Source of the DNA: Fontisubflavum oceani
Lineage (GTDB): Bacteria; Pseudomonadota; Alphaproteobacteria; Rhodobacterales; Rhodobacteraceae
Direction: 5' to 3'
Assembly (NCBI RefSeq): GCF_030407165.1
Contig: NZ_CP129111.1
Coordinates: 2,046,001-2,110,000, forward strand
Length of the DNA stretch: 64,000 nt
The number at the start of each line of letters is the position of its first letter. Within the stretch, counting starts at the first letter, position 1. A program made the position numbers and the translations under genes. The notes under the pieces are model-generated. The model saw only the letters and a program-made list of their open reading frames with translations, was not told the DNA's origin and did no database searches. Of this stretch, positions 9,111 through 17,949 are shown in pieces.

Positions 9111-10982
9111 ATGAGCGCCAGCCCCAAAACGGTTCGTTTGACTATGGCTCAGGCTATTGTGCGGTATTTGTCGGCACAATTCATCGAGATTGATGGGGTG
9201 AAGACCCGGGTCTGTGGCGGTGGCTTCGGCATTTTCGGCCATGGCAACGTGCCATGTCTGGGGGAGGCGCTCTATGGGGTGCAGGATATTCTACCGCTTT
9301 ACCGGGGGCAGAATGAGCAGAGCATGGGGTTCGCGGCGGCGGCCTATGCGAAGTATCACCTGCGGCGGCGGTTCATGTTTTGCACCGCAAGCGCCGGGCC
9401 GGGCACGGCAAACTTGTTGACCGCGGCGGCGCTGGCCCATGCCAACCGTTTGCCGATGCTGATGCTCTGCGGCGATACGTTTATCACCCGCTTGCCGGAC
9501 CCGGTGCTGCAGCAGTTGGAGCATTTCGGCAACCCGACGCTTGGGGTGAATGATGCGTTCAAAGCGGTCAGCCGGTATTGGGATCGGATCAGCCATCCGG
9601 CGCAGATCATCCAGTCGTTGCCGGCGGCTCTTGCCACAATGCTGGATCCCGCCGATTGCGGCCCGGCCTTCCTTGGGCTGCCGCAGGATGTGCAAGGCTG
9701 GGCCTATGACTACCCAGAAGATTTCTTTGCCGAAAGAACACACCGTATTCGCCGCGTCGCGCCTGACGCCGGTGAGGTGGCGGAGGCAGCGGCGGTCTTG
9801 AAGGCCGCCAAACGTCCGATGATCATCGCAGGCGGCGGGGTGCAGTATTCCGGCGCGGTGGCGGAACTGACCGCGTTTGCCGAGACGCATCAGATCCCGG
9901 TGGTTGAAAGCATCGCGGGGCGGGCGAATATGCTGGCCACCCATGATCTGAACATCGGCCCGATTGGCGTGACGGGCTCCGACAGCGCCAATACGATTGC
10001 CGAGCAGGCGGATGTGATCCTTTCGGTCGGATGCCGGATGCAGGACTTCACGACAGGATCCTGGACCGCCTTTGCCCATGACGCGAAACTGGTGTCGCTG
10101 AATGTCGGGCGGCATGATGCGGGCAAGCATATGTCGCTGCCGATGGTCGGGGACGCAAAGCTCGGGCTTTTGACGCTTGGCGCAGCGATGCACGGCTACA
10201 CCGCGCCCGAAAACTGGACCGCCAGCGCCCGCGCAGAGCGCGCGAAATGGGATGCCTATGTGGCGGAGAATGTCACACCTGGAAACCGGCCCAACTCTTA
10301 TGCACAAGCGATAGGCGTAGTGAACGATCTCTGCGATCCACGCGACCGTATTGTGGCGGCGGCAGGTGGGTTGCCTGCCGAGGTGACCGCCAATTGGCGC
10401 ACCCTGGATATCGGGACGGTCGATGTGGAATTCGGTTTCTCCTGCATGGGGTATGAGATCGCGGGCGGGTGGGGCGCGCGGATTGCCCAATCGGAGGCGG
10501 AGCCTGAGCAAGACACCATCGTTTTCACCGGTGACGGCTCTTATCTCCTAATGAACTCCGACATCTATTCTTCGGTTCTGACAGGGAAAAAACTGATCAT
10601 CCTCGTCCTCGACAACGGCGGCTTCGCGGTGATCAACAAGCTGCAGAACAACACCGGGAACGAGAGTTTCAACAACCTGATTGCCGATTGCCCAACGGTG
10701 CCCGAGCCATTCGCGGTGGATTTCGAAGCCCATGCGGCAGCGATGGGCGCCCATGCCGAAACGGTCGCCAACCCGGTCGAGCTGGCGGAGGCCTTCAAAC
10801 GCGCCAAAGCGGCGGAGAAGACCGCCGTCATCGTGATGAAGGTCGATGCCTATGACGGCTGGACCACGGAGGGCCATGCCTGGTGGGAAGTGGGCACGCC
10901 GGAAGTGTCGGACAGCGCCAAGGTGCGGGCGGCCCATGAAGACTGGGAATCCACCCGGCCCAAACAGCGCAAAGGGATCTAA
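9111..10982 (+). CDS. iolD: 3D-(3,5/4)-trihydroxycyclohexane-1,2-dione hydrolase
   Basis: A 623-residue thiamine-diphosphate enzyme of the acetolactate-synthase superfamily, matching IolD in length and style. The N-terminal Pyr domain contains GIFGHGNVPCLGEAL and the C-terminal PP domain the ThDP/Mg motif beginning GDGSYLLMNSD at about residue 474, closed by an Asn (VLDNGG). IolD cleaves the ring of trihydroxycyclohexane-dione to 5-deoxy-glucuronate. It starts the plus-strand operon and has GGGAGGAGAG upstream. Downstream genes follow at very short or overlapping spacing. Confidence 0.95.
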   Translation: MSASPKTVRLTMAQAIVRYLSAQFIEIDGVKTRVCGGGFGIFGHGNVPCLGEALYGVQDILPLYRGQNEQSMGFAAAAYAKYHLRRRFMFCTASAGPGTANLLTAAALAHANRLPMLMLCGDTFITRLPDPVLQQLEHFGNPTLGVNDAFKAVSRYWDRISHPAQIIQSLPAALATMLDPADCGPAFLGLPQDVQGWAYDYPEDFFAERTHRIRRVAPDAGEVAEAAAVLKAAKRPMIIAGGGVQYSGAVAELTAFAETHQIPVVESIAGRANMLATHDLNIGPIGVTGSDSANTIAEQADVILSVGCRMQDFTTGSWTAFAHDAKLVSLNVGRHDAGKHMSLPMVGDAKLGLLTLGAAMHGYTAPENWTASARAERAKWDAYVAENVTPGNRPNSYAQAIGVVNDLCDPRDRIVAAAGGLPAEVTANWRTLDIGTVDVEFGFSCMGYEIAGGWGARIAQSEAEPEQDTIVFTGDGSYLLMNSDIYSSVLTGKKLIILVLDNGGFAVINKLQNNTGNESFNNLIADCPTVPEPFAVDFEAHAAAMGAHAETVANPVELAEAFKRAKAAEKTAVIVMKVDAYDGWTTEGHAWWEVGTPEVSDSAKVRAAHEDWESTRPKQRKGI

Positions 10983-10986
10983 GCCC

Positions 10987-11826
10987 ATGTTGAGTGTCAC
11001 CGCAGAGACCGCTGATCCGGCCACGATTGTGGCGGAGTTGCTCCATGGCGGCGGCGCGGTGCGGATCGCCGGGCTGTTCTCCGACGCGCAGATTGCCGAA
11101 GCGCGCGCGATCATTATGGCGGAATCCGCAGTCGACGCGCAGAAAGTCACGCATTTCCAAGGGGCTGCGGAGGAAAGCGGCCAATTGAACTTGCAGCGGC
11201 GCGTCTGGAACCTGCTGGCCAAGGGCGAGGTGTTTTCGCAGATGGCGGCGCATCCGGTGCTGATGGTCGTTTTGCGTCAGTTTCTGGGCAGCGAATTCAT
11301 CATGGGCTCCATCGCCGCAAACCGGATCTTGCCGGGCGGGCCGGGGCAGGAGCCGCATGTGGATTACCCGTATTGGGATTTTCATACGCCGGAGACGCAT
11401 CCCATTGGCCTGAATGCCAGCTTTCCGATGAACGCGCAGGTGTCGATCCTCCTCGACCCGTTCACAGAGGAAAGCGGTGCGACCGCCTATCTGCCGGGCA
11501 GTCAGCGCGCGCTGCGCTATCCGGCCGAGGCGGACGGGTTCTTTGATCGCTGCGAGCGGATGCTGGGCGACCCGGGCGATGTGGTGATTTTCTATGGAGC
11601 GGTCTGGCATTGCGCGATGCCAAACACCGCCGATCATGATCGCAACGCGGTTCTGACCCAATACCTGCCCAAATGGGTGAAGCCGATGGAGGATATGCCC
11701 GCGGCCCTACCCGCAGAGTTTGTGGCGGCGGCCAGCCCAGATCTGCGGCAGCTTCTTGGGCTGAATTACCCCTATCCCGAAGTGCTGGACGCGGCCATGG
11801 CGGGTAATACCGAGGGGCGGGTGTGA
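10987..11826 (+). CDS. Phytanoyl-CoA dioxygenase-family (Fe(II)/2-oxoglutarate) protein
   Basis: A 279-residue protein of the PhyH family of non-haem Fe(II)/2-oxoglutarate oxygenases. The iron facial triad is visible: the H-x-D pair in PHVDYPYWDF and the distal His in GAVWHCAMPNT, with a following Arg (DRNAV) suited to bind 2-oxoglutarate. The start ATG lies 4 bases after the iolD stop, and the gene overlaps iolC by one base (TGATG), so it is built into the iol transcript. PhyH is not part of the standard inositol route. A role on a modified cyclitol (for example hydroxylation or O-demethylation) is a guess from position only. Confidence 0.85.
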   Translation: MLSVTAETADPATIVAELLHGGGAVRIAGLFSDAQIAEARAIIMAESAVDAQKVTHFQGAAEESGQLNLQRRVWNLLAKGEVFSQMAAHPVLMVVLRQFLGSEFIMGSIAANRILPGGPGQEPHVDYPYWDFHTPETHPIGLNASFPMNAQVSILLDPFTEESGATAYLPGSQRALRYPAEADGFFDRCERMLGDPGDVVIFYGAVWHCAMPNTADHDRNAVLTQYLPKWVKPMEDMPAALPAEFVAAASPDLRQLLGLNYPYPEVLDAAMAGNTEGRV

Positions 11827-12793
11827 TGGACCTTTCCGGCAATAGCTTTGTGATCATCGGTCGCGCCGGTATGGATTTCTACCCCGACCCGCCGGGCACC
11901 AAAACCGAAGAGGCTGCGCGCTTTGTGTCCTGTCTTGGCGGGTCGTCGGCGAATATCGGGGTGGCCATCACCAAACAAGGTGGCAAGGCGGCGCTAGTCA
12001 CCCGGGTGTCCGACGACGCGATTGGTCGCTTCGCGGTCAATGAGTTGGAGAAATATGGGATCGATCATGCCCATGTGCGCCCGGTGGGCGGCGAGGCGCG
12101 CACCTCTCTGGCCGTGGTCGAAACCCGGATCGAGGACCACCAATCGGTCATCTACCGCAATGGCGCTGCCGATTTCGAGATGACGACGAGCGACGTGGAC
12201 GCGGTTGATTACGCAGCCTATTCTGCGCTGATCACCACCGGAACCGTGTTTGCGGCGGAGCCCTCTCGCAGCGCGACATTTCACGCTTTCGATTTGGCCA
12301 AAGCCGCCGGGCTCCCACTGATTTTCGACATTGATTATCGGCCGTATTCGTGGCCCTCGGCGGAGGTGGCGGCGGATGTCTATTCCCGCGCCGGGGCCAT
12401 GTGCGACGTGATTATCGGCAATGATGTGGAGTTCGGCTTCATGGCGGGGGACTACGACAAAGGACTCGAAAAGCCCGGTCGCTTGTGGCCGACGGCGCGC
12501 AGATCGTCGTTTATAAAATGGGCGAAAAGGGCGCGGTCACCATCACGCCTGAGCGCGAATTCCGTACCGGGATCTACCCTGCCAATGCGCTGAAACCCAC
12601 CGGCGCGGGGGACAGCTTCATGGGTGGGTTTATCGCCGCGCTGGCCGCCGGGCGCGATGTGGAAGACGCCGTGCTGCGCGGCTCGGCCTCCGCCGCGATT
12701 GTCGTCTCGCGCGTCGGTTGCGCGCCCGCCATGCCCACCACCGAAGAATTGGAGGCATTCCTCGCCTCCCATGCCGGGCCGACAGCGGCCTGA
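11826..12793 (+). CDS. iolC: 5-dehydro-2-deoxygluconokinase, frame broken once
   Basis: A PfkB-family kinase of about 322 residues that phosphorylates 5-dehydro-2-deoxygluconate in inositol catabolism. The first frame gives the N-terminal GRAGMDFYPDPPGT and CLGGSSANIGVA motifs; the second frame, from about 12470, gives YKMGEKGAVTI and the catalytic PTGAGDSFMGGF. The frames join in a run of four A (about 12469-12472): one extra A gives the continuous segment GLEKARSLVADGA, which is what the family shows. I therefore read one intact gene with a 1-base loss, most likely an assembly error. The ATG overlaps the preceding stop. Confidence 0.85.
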
Positions 12794-12807
12794 AAGGACC
12801 CAGAAAC

Positions 12808-13651
12808 ATGCATATCCCGCCCTTTGACAATCAGAACAGACCCATCGTCGATGTGGATCATGATCTGGTGCCGCTGAACTATTTCAACATTGTGAAGCTC
12901 AAGGCCGGGGAGCATTTCGATTATGCGGTGCCGGGTTATGAAACCTGTGTGGTTCCCGCAACCGGGACCGTGACGGTTGAGGTGGCGGGCGAGACTTATC
13001 GCGATATTGGCAATCGCACGGTGGATGTCTGGGATGGCGAGCCGGAGGGCGTCTATGTTCCGACCGGTGAGGGCACGCGGATCACCTGCCAAACAGATGC
13101 CGCCGAGGTGTTCATTGCCGGTGCGAAATACGATGAGGTTCTGGAAGCCTTTCGCTGTGCGCGAGGCGGAGCTGGATTTGGTCCAATACGGCTCTGACGA
13201 CACCAAAACTCATCGTAAAATCAAACACATCCTGGGCGCGGCGTATCACGACCGGGTGGGGCGGCTTTTGGTTTCCGAGCTTTATACCGTGGGGCAGGGC
13301 GGTTGGTCCGGCTTCCCGAGCCACAAACATGACACCGACCGTCTGCCCGATGAGACGCGCCATGACGAGACCTATAACTTCCGGTTCAAACCGAATTACG
13401 GCTCGGGCATGCAGATGTTGCAGCGCGTCGATAACGAGCCAGGCGATGCCTATCACATCGTCGATGGGTCCACGATTCTGATCGATAAGGGGTATCACCC
13501 CTGCGCCGTGCTACCCGGCTATGAGATGTATTATTTCACCATTCTGGGCGGGCTGAGCCAACGCAGCTTGAAGCAGTATTTTCAGCCGACCCATGAGGCG
13601 CAGCTTCATACCATTCCCGGCATCATGGATATGGTGGCCAAGTTCAAATGA
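12808..13651 (+). CDS. iolB: 5-deoxy-glucuronate isomerase, frame broken once
   Basis: IolB converts 5-deoxy-glucuronate to 5-dehydro-2-deoxygluconate. The two halves of the family are found in two frames: an N-terminal cupin half starting MHIPPFDNQNRPIVDVD, and a C-terminal half with YGSDDTKTHRKIKHILG, the HDTDRLPDETRHDET metal-binding-type segment and the end GIMDMVAKFK. The switch is near 13146-13149 (VLEPFAVREAEL when joined) and needs one base removed or two added. Combined length, about 281 residues, is normal. AAAGGA precedes the ATG. The stop overlaps the following aldolase start (ATGA). Confidence 0.85.
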
Positions 13652-14487
13652 CGCTTGTGACCTTGTCAGAGGTTGTGCAACCCGCGCTCAAGGGCGGCTA
13701 TGCGGTGGCTGGCTTGGTCTGTCTGGGCTGGGAAGATATGCGCGCCTATGTGGCGGCGGCGGAAGCGGAGCGGGCACCGGTGATTTTGCAGGCCGGGCCA
13801 AGCTGCCGGGAGCATACTCCGCTGCCGGTTTTGGGGATGATGTTCAGGTATCTGGCTGACAGTGTCGATGTCCCCATCGTGGCGCATCTGGACCATGGAT
13901 ACACGCTCGAAGAGTGCCGAGAGGCGATCGAGTCTGGGTTCTCTTCTGTCATGTTTGATGGGTCTCGGAAGACCCTGACTGAGAATATTGCCGAGACCGC
14001 CGCGATTGCCGAAATGGCGCATGCGGCAGGCGTATCTTGCGAGGGCGAGATCGGCTTTGTCGGTTATTCCGGAGGCGAGATGTCAGCAGGCACCGACCCA
14101 AGCGAGGCGGCGCAGTTTGCCCGCGAAACGGGGGTCGACGCTATGGCGATCTCGGTCGGCAATGTGCATTTGCAACAAGATCGGGAAGGCGGTTTGGACG
14201 AGCCCCGCATCCGGGCGATTGAGGCGCTGACCGAGGTGCCCTTGGTGATCCATGGCGGATCGGGCGTGCCTTTGGCGCAGCGTGAGGCGCTGGCCGCCGG
14301 TTCCAGCATCTGCAAATTCAATATCGGGACGGAATTGCGCATGGCCTTTGGTGCCGCGCTGCACCAAGCGGTCACCGCAGATCCAGATCGGTTTGATCGG
14401 GTGCAGATTTTGAAAGAGACACATGATCCGGTGATGGACGCCGCGCGTGTGGCGATCCGGGCCGTTGGGGCCAGCGGGCGAGGGTAG
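13648..14487 (+). CDS. iolJ: Class II aldolase, IolJ-type
   Basis: A 279-residue zinc-dependent class II (FbaA/GatY-type) aldolase. The motif AHLDHG (residues 79-84) has the catalytic Asp82 and zinc ligand His83; further ligands are in GNVH and VIHGGSGVP. In an iol operon this is expected to be the 5-dehydro-2-deoxyphosphogluconate aldolase, giving malonate semialdehyde and dihydroxyacetone phosphate. The family alone would also fit fructose- or tagatose-bisphosphate aldolase; the operon decides. It overlaps iolB by 4 bases. The next gene starts 4 bases after its stop. Confidence 0.85.
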   Translation: MTLVTLSEVVQPALKGGYAVAGLVCLGWEDMRAYVAAAEAERAPVILQAGPSCREHTPLPVLGMMFRYLADSVDVPIVAHLDHGYTLEECREAIESGFSSVMFDGSRKTLTENIAETAAIAEMAHAAGVSCEGEIGFVGYSGGEMSAGTDPSEAAQFARETGVDAMAISVGNVHLQQDREGGLDEPRIRAIEALTEVPLVIHGGSGVPLAQREALAAGSSICKFNIGTELRMAFGAALHQAVTADPDRFDRVQILKETHDPVMDAARVAIRAVGASGRG

Positions 14488-14491
14488 AGCG

Positions 14492-15487
14492 ATGTTGAGA
14501 TTGGGAATTCTGGGTTGTGGCCGGATCGGCCAGGTACATGCCCAATCGATTGGCCAAGTGCCCAATGCGGAGTTGGTCGCCGTGGCGGATGCGATGCCCG
14601 CAGCAGCGGATGCGCTGGCGTCCACGAGTGGGGCGGAGGCCCGGGCGGCGGAGGATATTCTGAGCGCGGGCGATATCGATGCCGTGGTGATCGGCACGCC
14701 GACAGATACCCATTTCGACCTGATCCAGGCGGCCGCCGCCAATCGGAAAGCGATTTTCTGCGAGAAGCCGATCGATATGGATGTGGCCCGCATCCGCGCC
14801 TGCATAGACGCGGTCGAGGCGGCAGGGGTCGCCTTCATGTCGGGCTTCAACCGCCGGTTCGATCCGAATTTCGCCGAGTTGCAGCGGCGTTTGCGGGAGG
14901 GCGAGATTGGTGAGGTCGAGATTGTGACGATCCTGTCGCGCGACCCATCTCCGCCGCCGATTTCTTACATCGAAAGCTCGGGCGGGCTGTTCCGCGATAT
15001 GATGATCCATGATTTCGACATGGCGCGGTTTTTGCTTGGTGAAGAGCCGGTGCGGGTACAGGCGGTCGGCGCGGCGTTGGTCGACCCGGCGATTGGGGCC
15101 GCGGGCGACGTGGATACCGCTGCGGCGATCCTAACCACGGCCTCGGGGCGGATTTGCCAGATTTCCAACTCGCGCCGGGCGACATATGGCTATGATCAGC
15201 GGATCGAAGTGCATGGTGCCAAGGGTCTGCTCAAAGCCGAAAACCAGTTGGAAAGCACAGTGGAACTGGCCACCGAGGCCGGGTTCCGTCGCGCGCCAAC
15301 GCAGCATTTCTTCCTCGAACGATATGCGCAGGCATATGTGTTGGAACTGGCGGAGTTTGTCGGCGCTGTTCTGGATGGTAAGGCGCCGACGCCCAGCATT
15401 CACGATGGCCTCCGCGCCCAAGCCTTGGCCGATGCGGCGGATCTGGCGCTGCGCGAGGCGCGGCTGGTCGAGGTTGATCTGACCTAG
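14492..15487 (+). CDS. iolG: Inositol 2-dehydrogenase
   Basis: A 331-residue Gfo/Idh/MocA dehydrogenase with Rossmann motif GILGCGRIGQVHA (residues 5-17) and the motif FCEKPIDMD. The sequence MSGFNRRFDPNF and the block SSGGLFRDMMIHDFDMARF are typical of alphaproteobacterial IolG, which oxidises myo-inositol to scyllo-inosose. I chose the ATG at 14492, 4 bases after the preceding stop. It is the last gene of the plus-strand iol operon, and its stop codon overlaps that of the convergent hutU by 4 bases. Of the three family members here it is the best candidate for the main myo-inositol dehydrogenase. Confidence 0.88.
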   Translation: MLRLGILGCGRIGQVHAQSIGQVPNAELVAVADAMPAAADALASTSGAEARAAEDILSAGDIDAVVIGTPTDTHFDLIQAAAANRKAIFCEKPIDMDVARIRACIDAVEAAGVAFMSGFNRRFDPNFAELQRRLREGEIGEVEIVTILSRDPSPPPISYIESSGGLFRDMMIHDFDMARFLLGEEPVRVQAVGAALVDPAIGAAGDVDTAAAILTTASGRICQISNSRRATYGYDQRIEVHGAKGLLKAENQLESTVELATEAGFRRAPTQHFFLERYAQAYVLELAEFVGAVLDGKAPTPSIHDGLRAQALADAADLALREARLVEVDLT

Positions 15488-17153
15488 CCGAGGATACCGG
15501 GGAGACGCAGCCCGTGTTCGGTGGCGCAATCCCGGGCGATCTCATACCCCGCATCGGCGTGGCGCATCACGCCGGTGGCCGGATCGTTCCAAAGCACGCG
15601 TTCCAACCGCCGGTCGGCATCCTCGGTGCCGTCGCAGACCACGACCATGCCGGAATGCTGTGAGAAGCCCATGCCGACACCACCGCCATGGTGCAGACTG
15701 ACCCAAGTCGCACCGCTGGCGGTGTTGAGAAGCGCGTTTAGAAGCGGCCAATCGCTCACCGCGTCGGAGCCGTCTTTCATCGCCTCGGTCTCCCGGTTCG
15801 GGCTGGCGACCGAGCCGCTGTCCAGATGGTCGCGCCCGATCACCACCGGCGCGGACAATTCGCCCGTCCGCACCATTTCGTTAAACGCGAGCCCGGCGCG
15901 GTGGCGGTCTCCGAGGCCGATCCAGCAGATCCGCGCGGGGAGGCCTTGGAACGCAATCCGCTCCTGCGCCATGTCGAGCCAATTGTGCAGATGGGCATTC
16001 TCAGGGAAGAGTTCCTTCATCTTGGCATCGGTTTTGTAGATATCCTCTGGATTGCCCGACAGCGCGCACCAGCGGAATGGGCCAATGCCCTTACAAAACA
16101 GCGGGCGGATATAAGCAGGCACGAAACCTGGGAAAGCGAATGCGTTTTCCAGGCCTTCCTCCAGCGCCACTTGGCGAATGTTGTTGCCGTAATCCAAGGT
16201 CGGTACGTCGGCGTTCCAGAAATCCACCATCGCGGCCACATGGGTTTTCATGCTGGCCCGCGCGGCGGCCTCCACCGCTTTTGGATCGCTCTCCTGTTTC
16301 TCGCGCCACTCAGCCACGCTCCAGCCTTGTGGCAGATAGCCATGGATCGGGTCATGGGCGCTGGTCTGGTCGGTCACCATATAGGGCCGGACGCCACGCC
16401 GATAAAGCTCTGGGAAGACATCGGCTGCATTGCCGATCAAGGCCACGGATTTCGCTTCGCCCGCCTTGGTCCAGCGCGCGATCATTGCGAGCGCTTCGTC
16501 GAGATCATGCGTCTTTTCATCGACATAGCGGGTCCGCAGGCGGAAATCGGCCCGGGTTTCGTCGCATTCCACGGCGAGGCAACAGGCCCCGGCCATAACG
16601 GCAGCCAGCGGTTGCGCGCCCCCATGCCGCCAAGGCCGGCGGTCAGAATCCAGCGGCCCTTGAGATCGCCGCCATAGTGCTGCCGCCCAGCCTCGGCGAA
16701 GGTCTCATAGGTGCCCTGCACGATGCCTTGGGTGCCGATATAGATCCACGATCCGGCGGTCATCTGGCCGTACATCGCAAGGCCACGCTTATCCAGTTCG
16801 TTGAAATGGTCCCAAGTCGCCCAATGCGGCACCAAGTTGGAATTGGCAATCAGCACACGCGGCGCATCCTTATGGGTGCGGAAGATGCCCACCGGTTTGC
16901 CCGACTGCACCAGAAGCGTTTCATCCTCTTCCAAGTCGGTCAGCCCGGCGACAATCCGGTCAAAATCCTCCCAGGTGCGCGCGGCGCGACCAATGCCGCC
17001 ATAGACCACCAACTCATGCGGGTTTTCGGCCACGTCCGGATGCAGATTGTTCATCAGCATCCGCATTGGGGCCTCGGTCAGCCAGGATTTCGCGGTGATG
17101 TCCGGGCCGGTCGGAGGGAAGACGTCGCGGGTGTTGTGGCGGGGATTGGTCAT
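15484..17153 (-). CDS. hutU: Urocanate hydratase, frame broken once
   Basis: Urocanase converts urocanate to imidazolonepropionate using tightly bound NAD. The N-terminal part starts MTNPRHNTRDVFPPTG and contains YGGIGRAARTWEDF and the GGMG loop; the C-terminal part begins MAGACCLAVECDETR and contains DHLDSGSVASPNRETEAM and HHGGGVGMGFSQH. The two frames join at a run of five C on the plus strand (16619-16623). One more base gives the continuous family segment GGMGGAQPLAAVMAGACC. Total about 556 residues, normal for HutU. It is the last gene of the hutI-hutH-hutG-hutU operon and overlaps hutG by 4 bases. Confidence 0.9.
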
Positions 17154-17949
17154 AAAGAACCTCGCAAAGTTGGGGCCAGCCTGGCCAGCGCATGCAGGAT
17201 GTCGGAGAGGATCGGGCGGAGCGCCGCGGCTTTGGCGCGGTCAAAGGCCCATGGCGAGGCCTCGGTACTCAGATAGGTAGATTGTGCCAGTTCCATCTGG
17301 ATCGCGTGGTAGCCCTCGCTTGGTCGCCCGTAACGGCGCGTGGCCCAGCCGCCTTTGAAGCGGCCATTCAAAACCGTGCTGTAGTTGTCAGCTCTTTGGC
17401 AGATCGCCTGGGTGGTGGCTTCGATCTCTGGCGTACATGTGGTGCCGCCATTCGTGCCGATGTTGAGATCCGACAGCGTGCCCTCGAACAGAAATGGGAT
17501 CGAGATCGGATCGAGTGGCAATCATACAAGATCGCCACGCCATGCAGGTCGCGCACCCGGGCCATCTCGGCGGTGAGCGCCGCATGGTAAGGCGCGTGAA
17601 AACGCCCCTGTCGGTCGGCGATGTCGGCGTCATTCGGTGGCTCGGTCCAGATCGACCGCCCATCGAAATCGGTCAGCGGCACCAGCGTGGTCGTGTTCTG
17701 CCCCGGATAGAGGCTCGCGCCCGAGGGGTCGCGATTGGCATCGATGACATAGCGGTGGACATTGGCGCGAACCGTCGTCGCGCCGGGCAGAAGGCCGTCA
17801 TACAGCCGATCCACATGCCAATCGGTATCGGCCAGAGCGCGCCCGGTGTCATTGAGCTTGGCCCAGATCTCTGGCGGAACATCGGTTCCGGCATGGGGCA
17901 GGCCCAAAATGACCGGGCTGTCGCCTCGGGTGACGGTCACGATGGTCAT
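17150..17949 (-). CDS. hutG: N-formylglutamate deformylase, frame broken once
   Basis: HutG of the N-formylglutamate amidohydrolase family, which releases formate and glutamate in the last step of the five-step histidine route. The first frame gives MTIVTVTRGDSPVILGLPHAGTD (split here: residues 1-23) and the block ILYDCHSIRSR; the second frame continues IPFLFEGTLSDLNIGTNGG to the end. They join near 17508-17514 if one base is added. Total about 266 residues, normal. The gene overlaps hutH by 4 bases at its start and hutU by 4 bases at its end. Its presence agrees with hutF across the divergent promoter. Confidence 0.88.

Noticed and set aside
11826..13651. Reading iolC and iolB as true pseudogenes
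   Set aside because: Both families are complete apart from one indel each, and thirteen similar indels occur in unrelated operons. Loss of two adjacent genes in an otherwise intact operon is less likely than sequence error.
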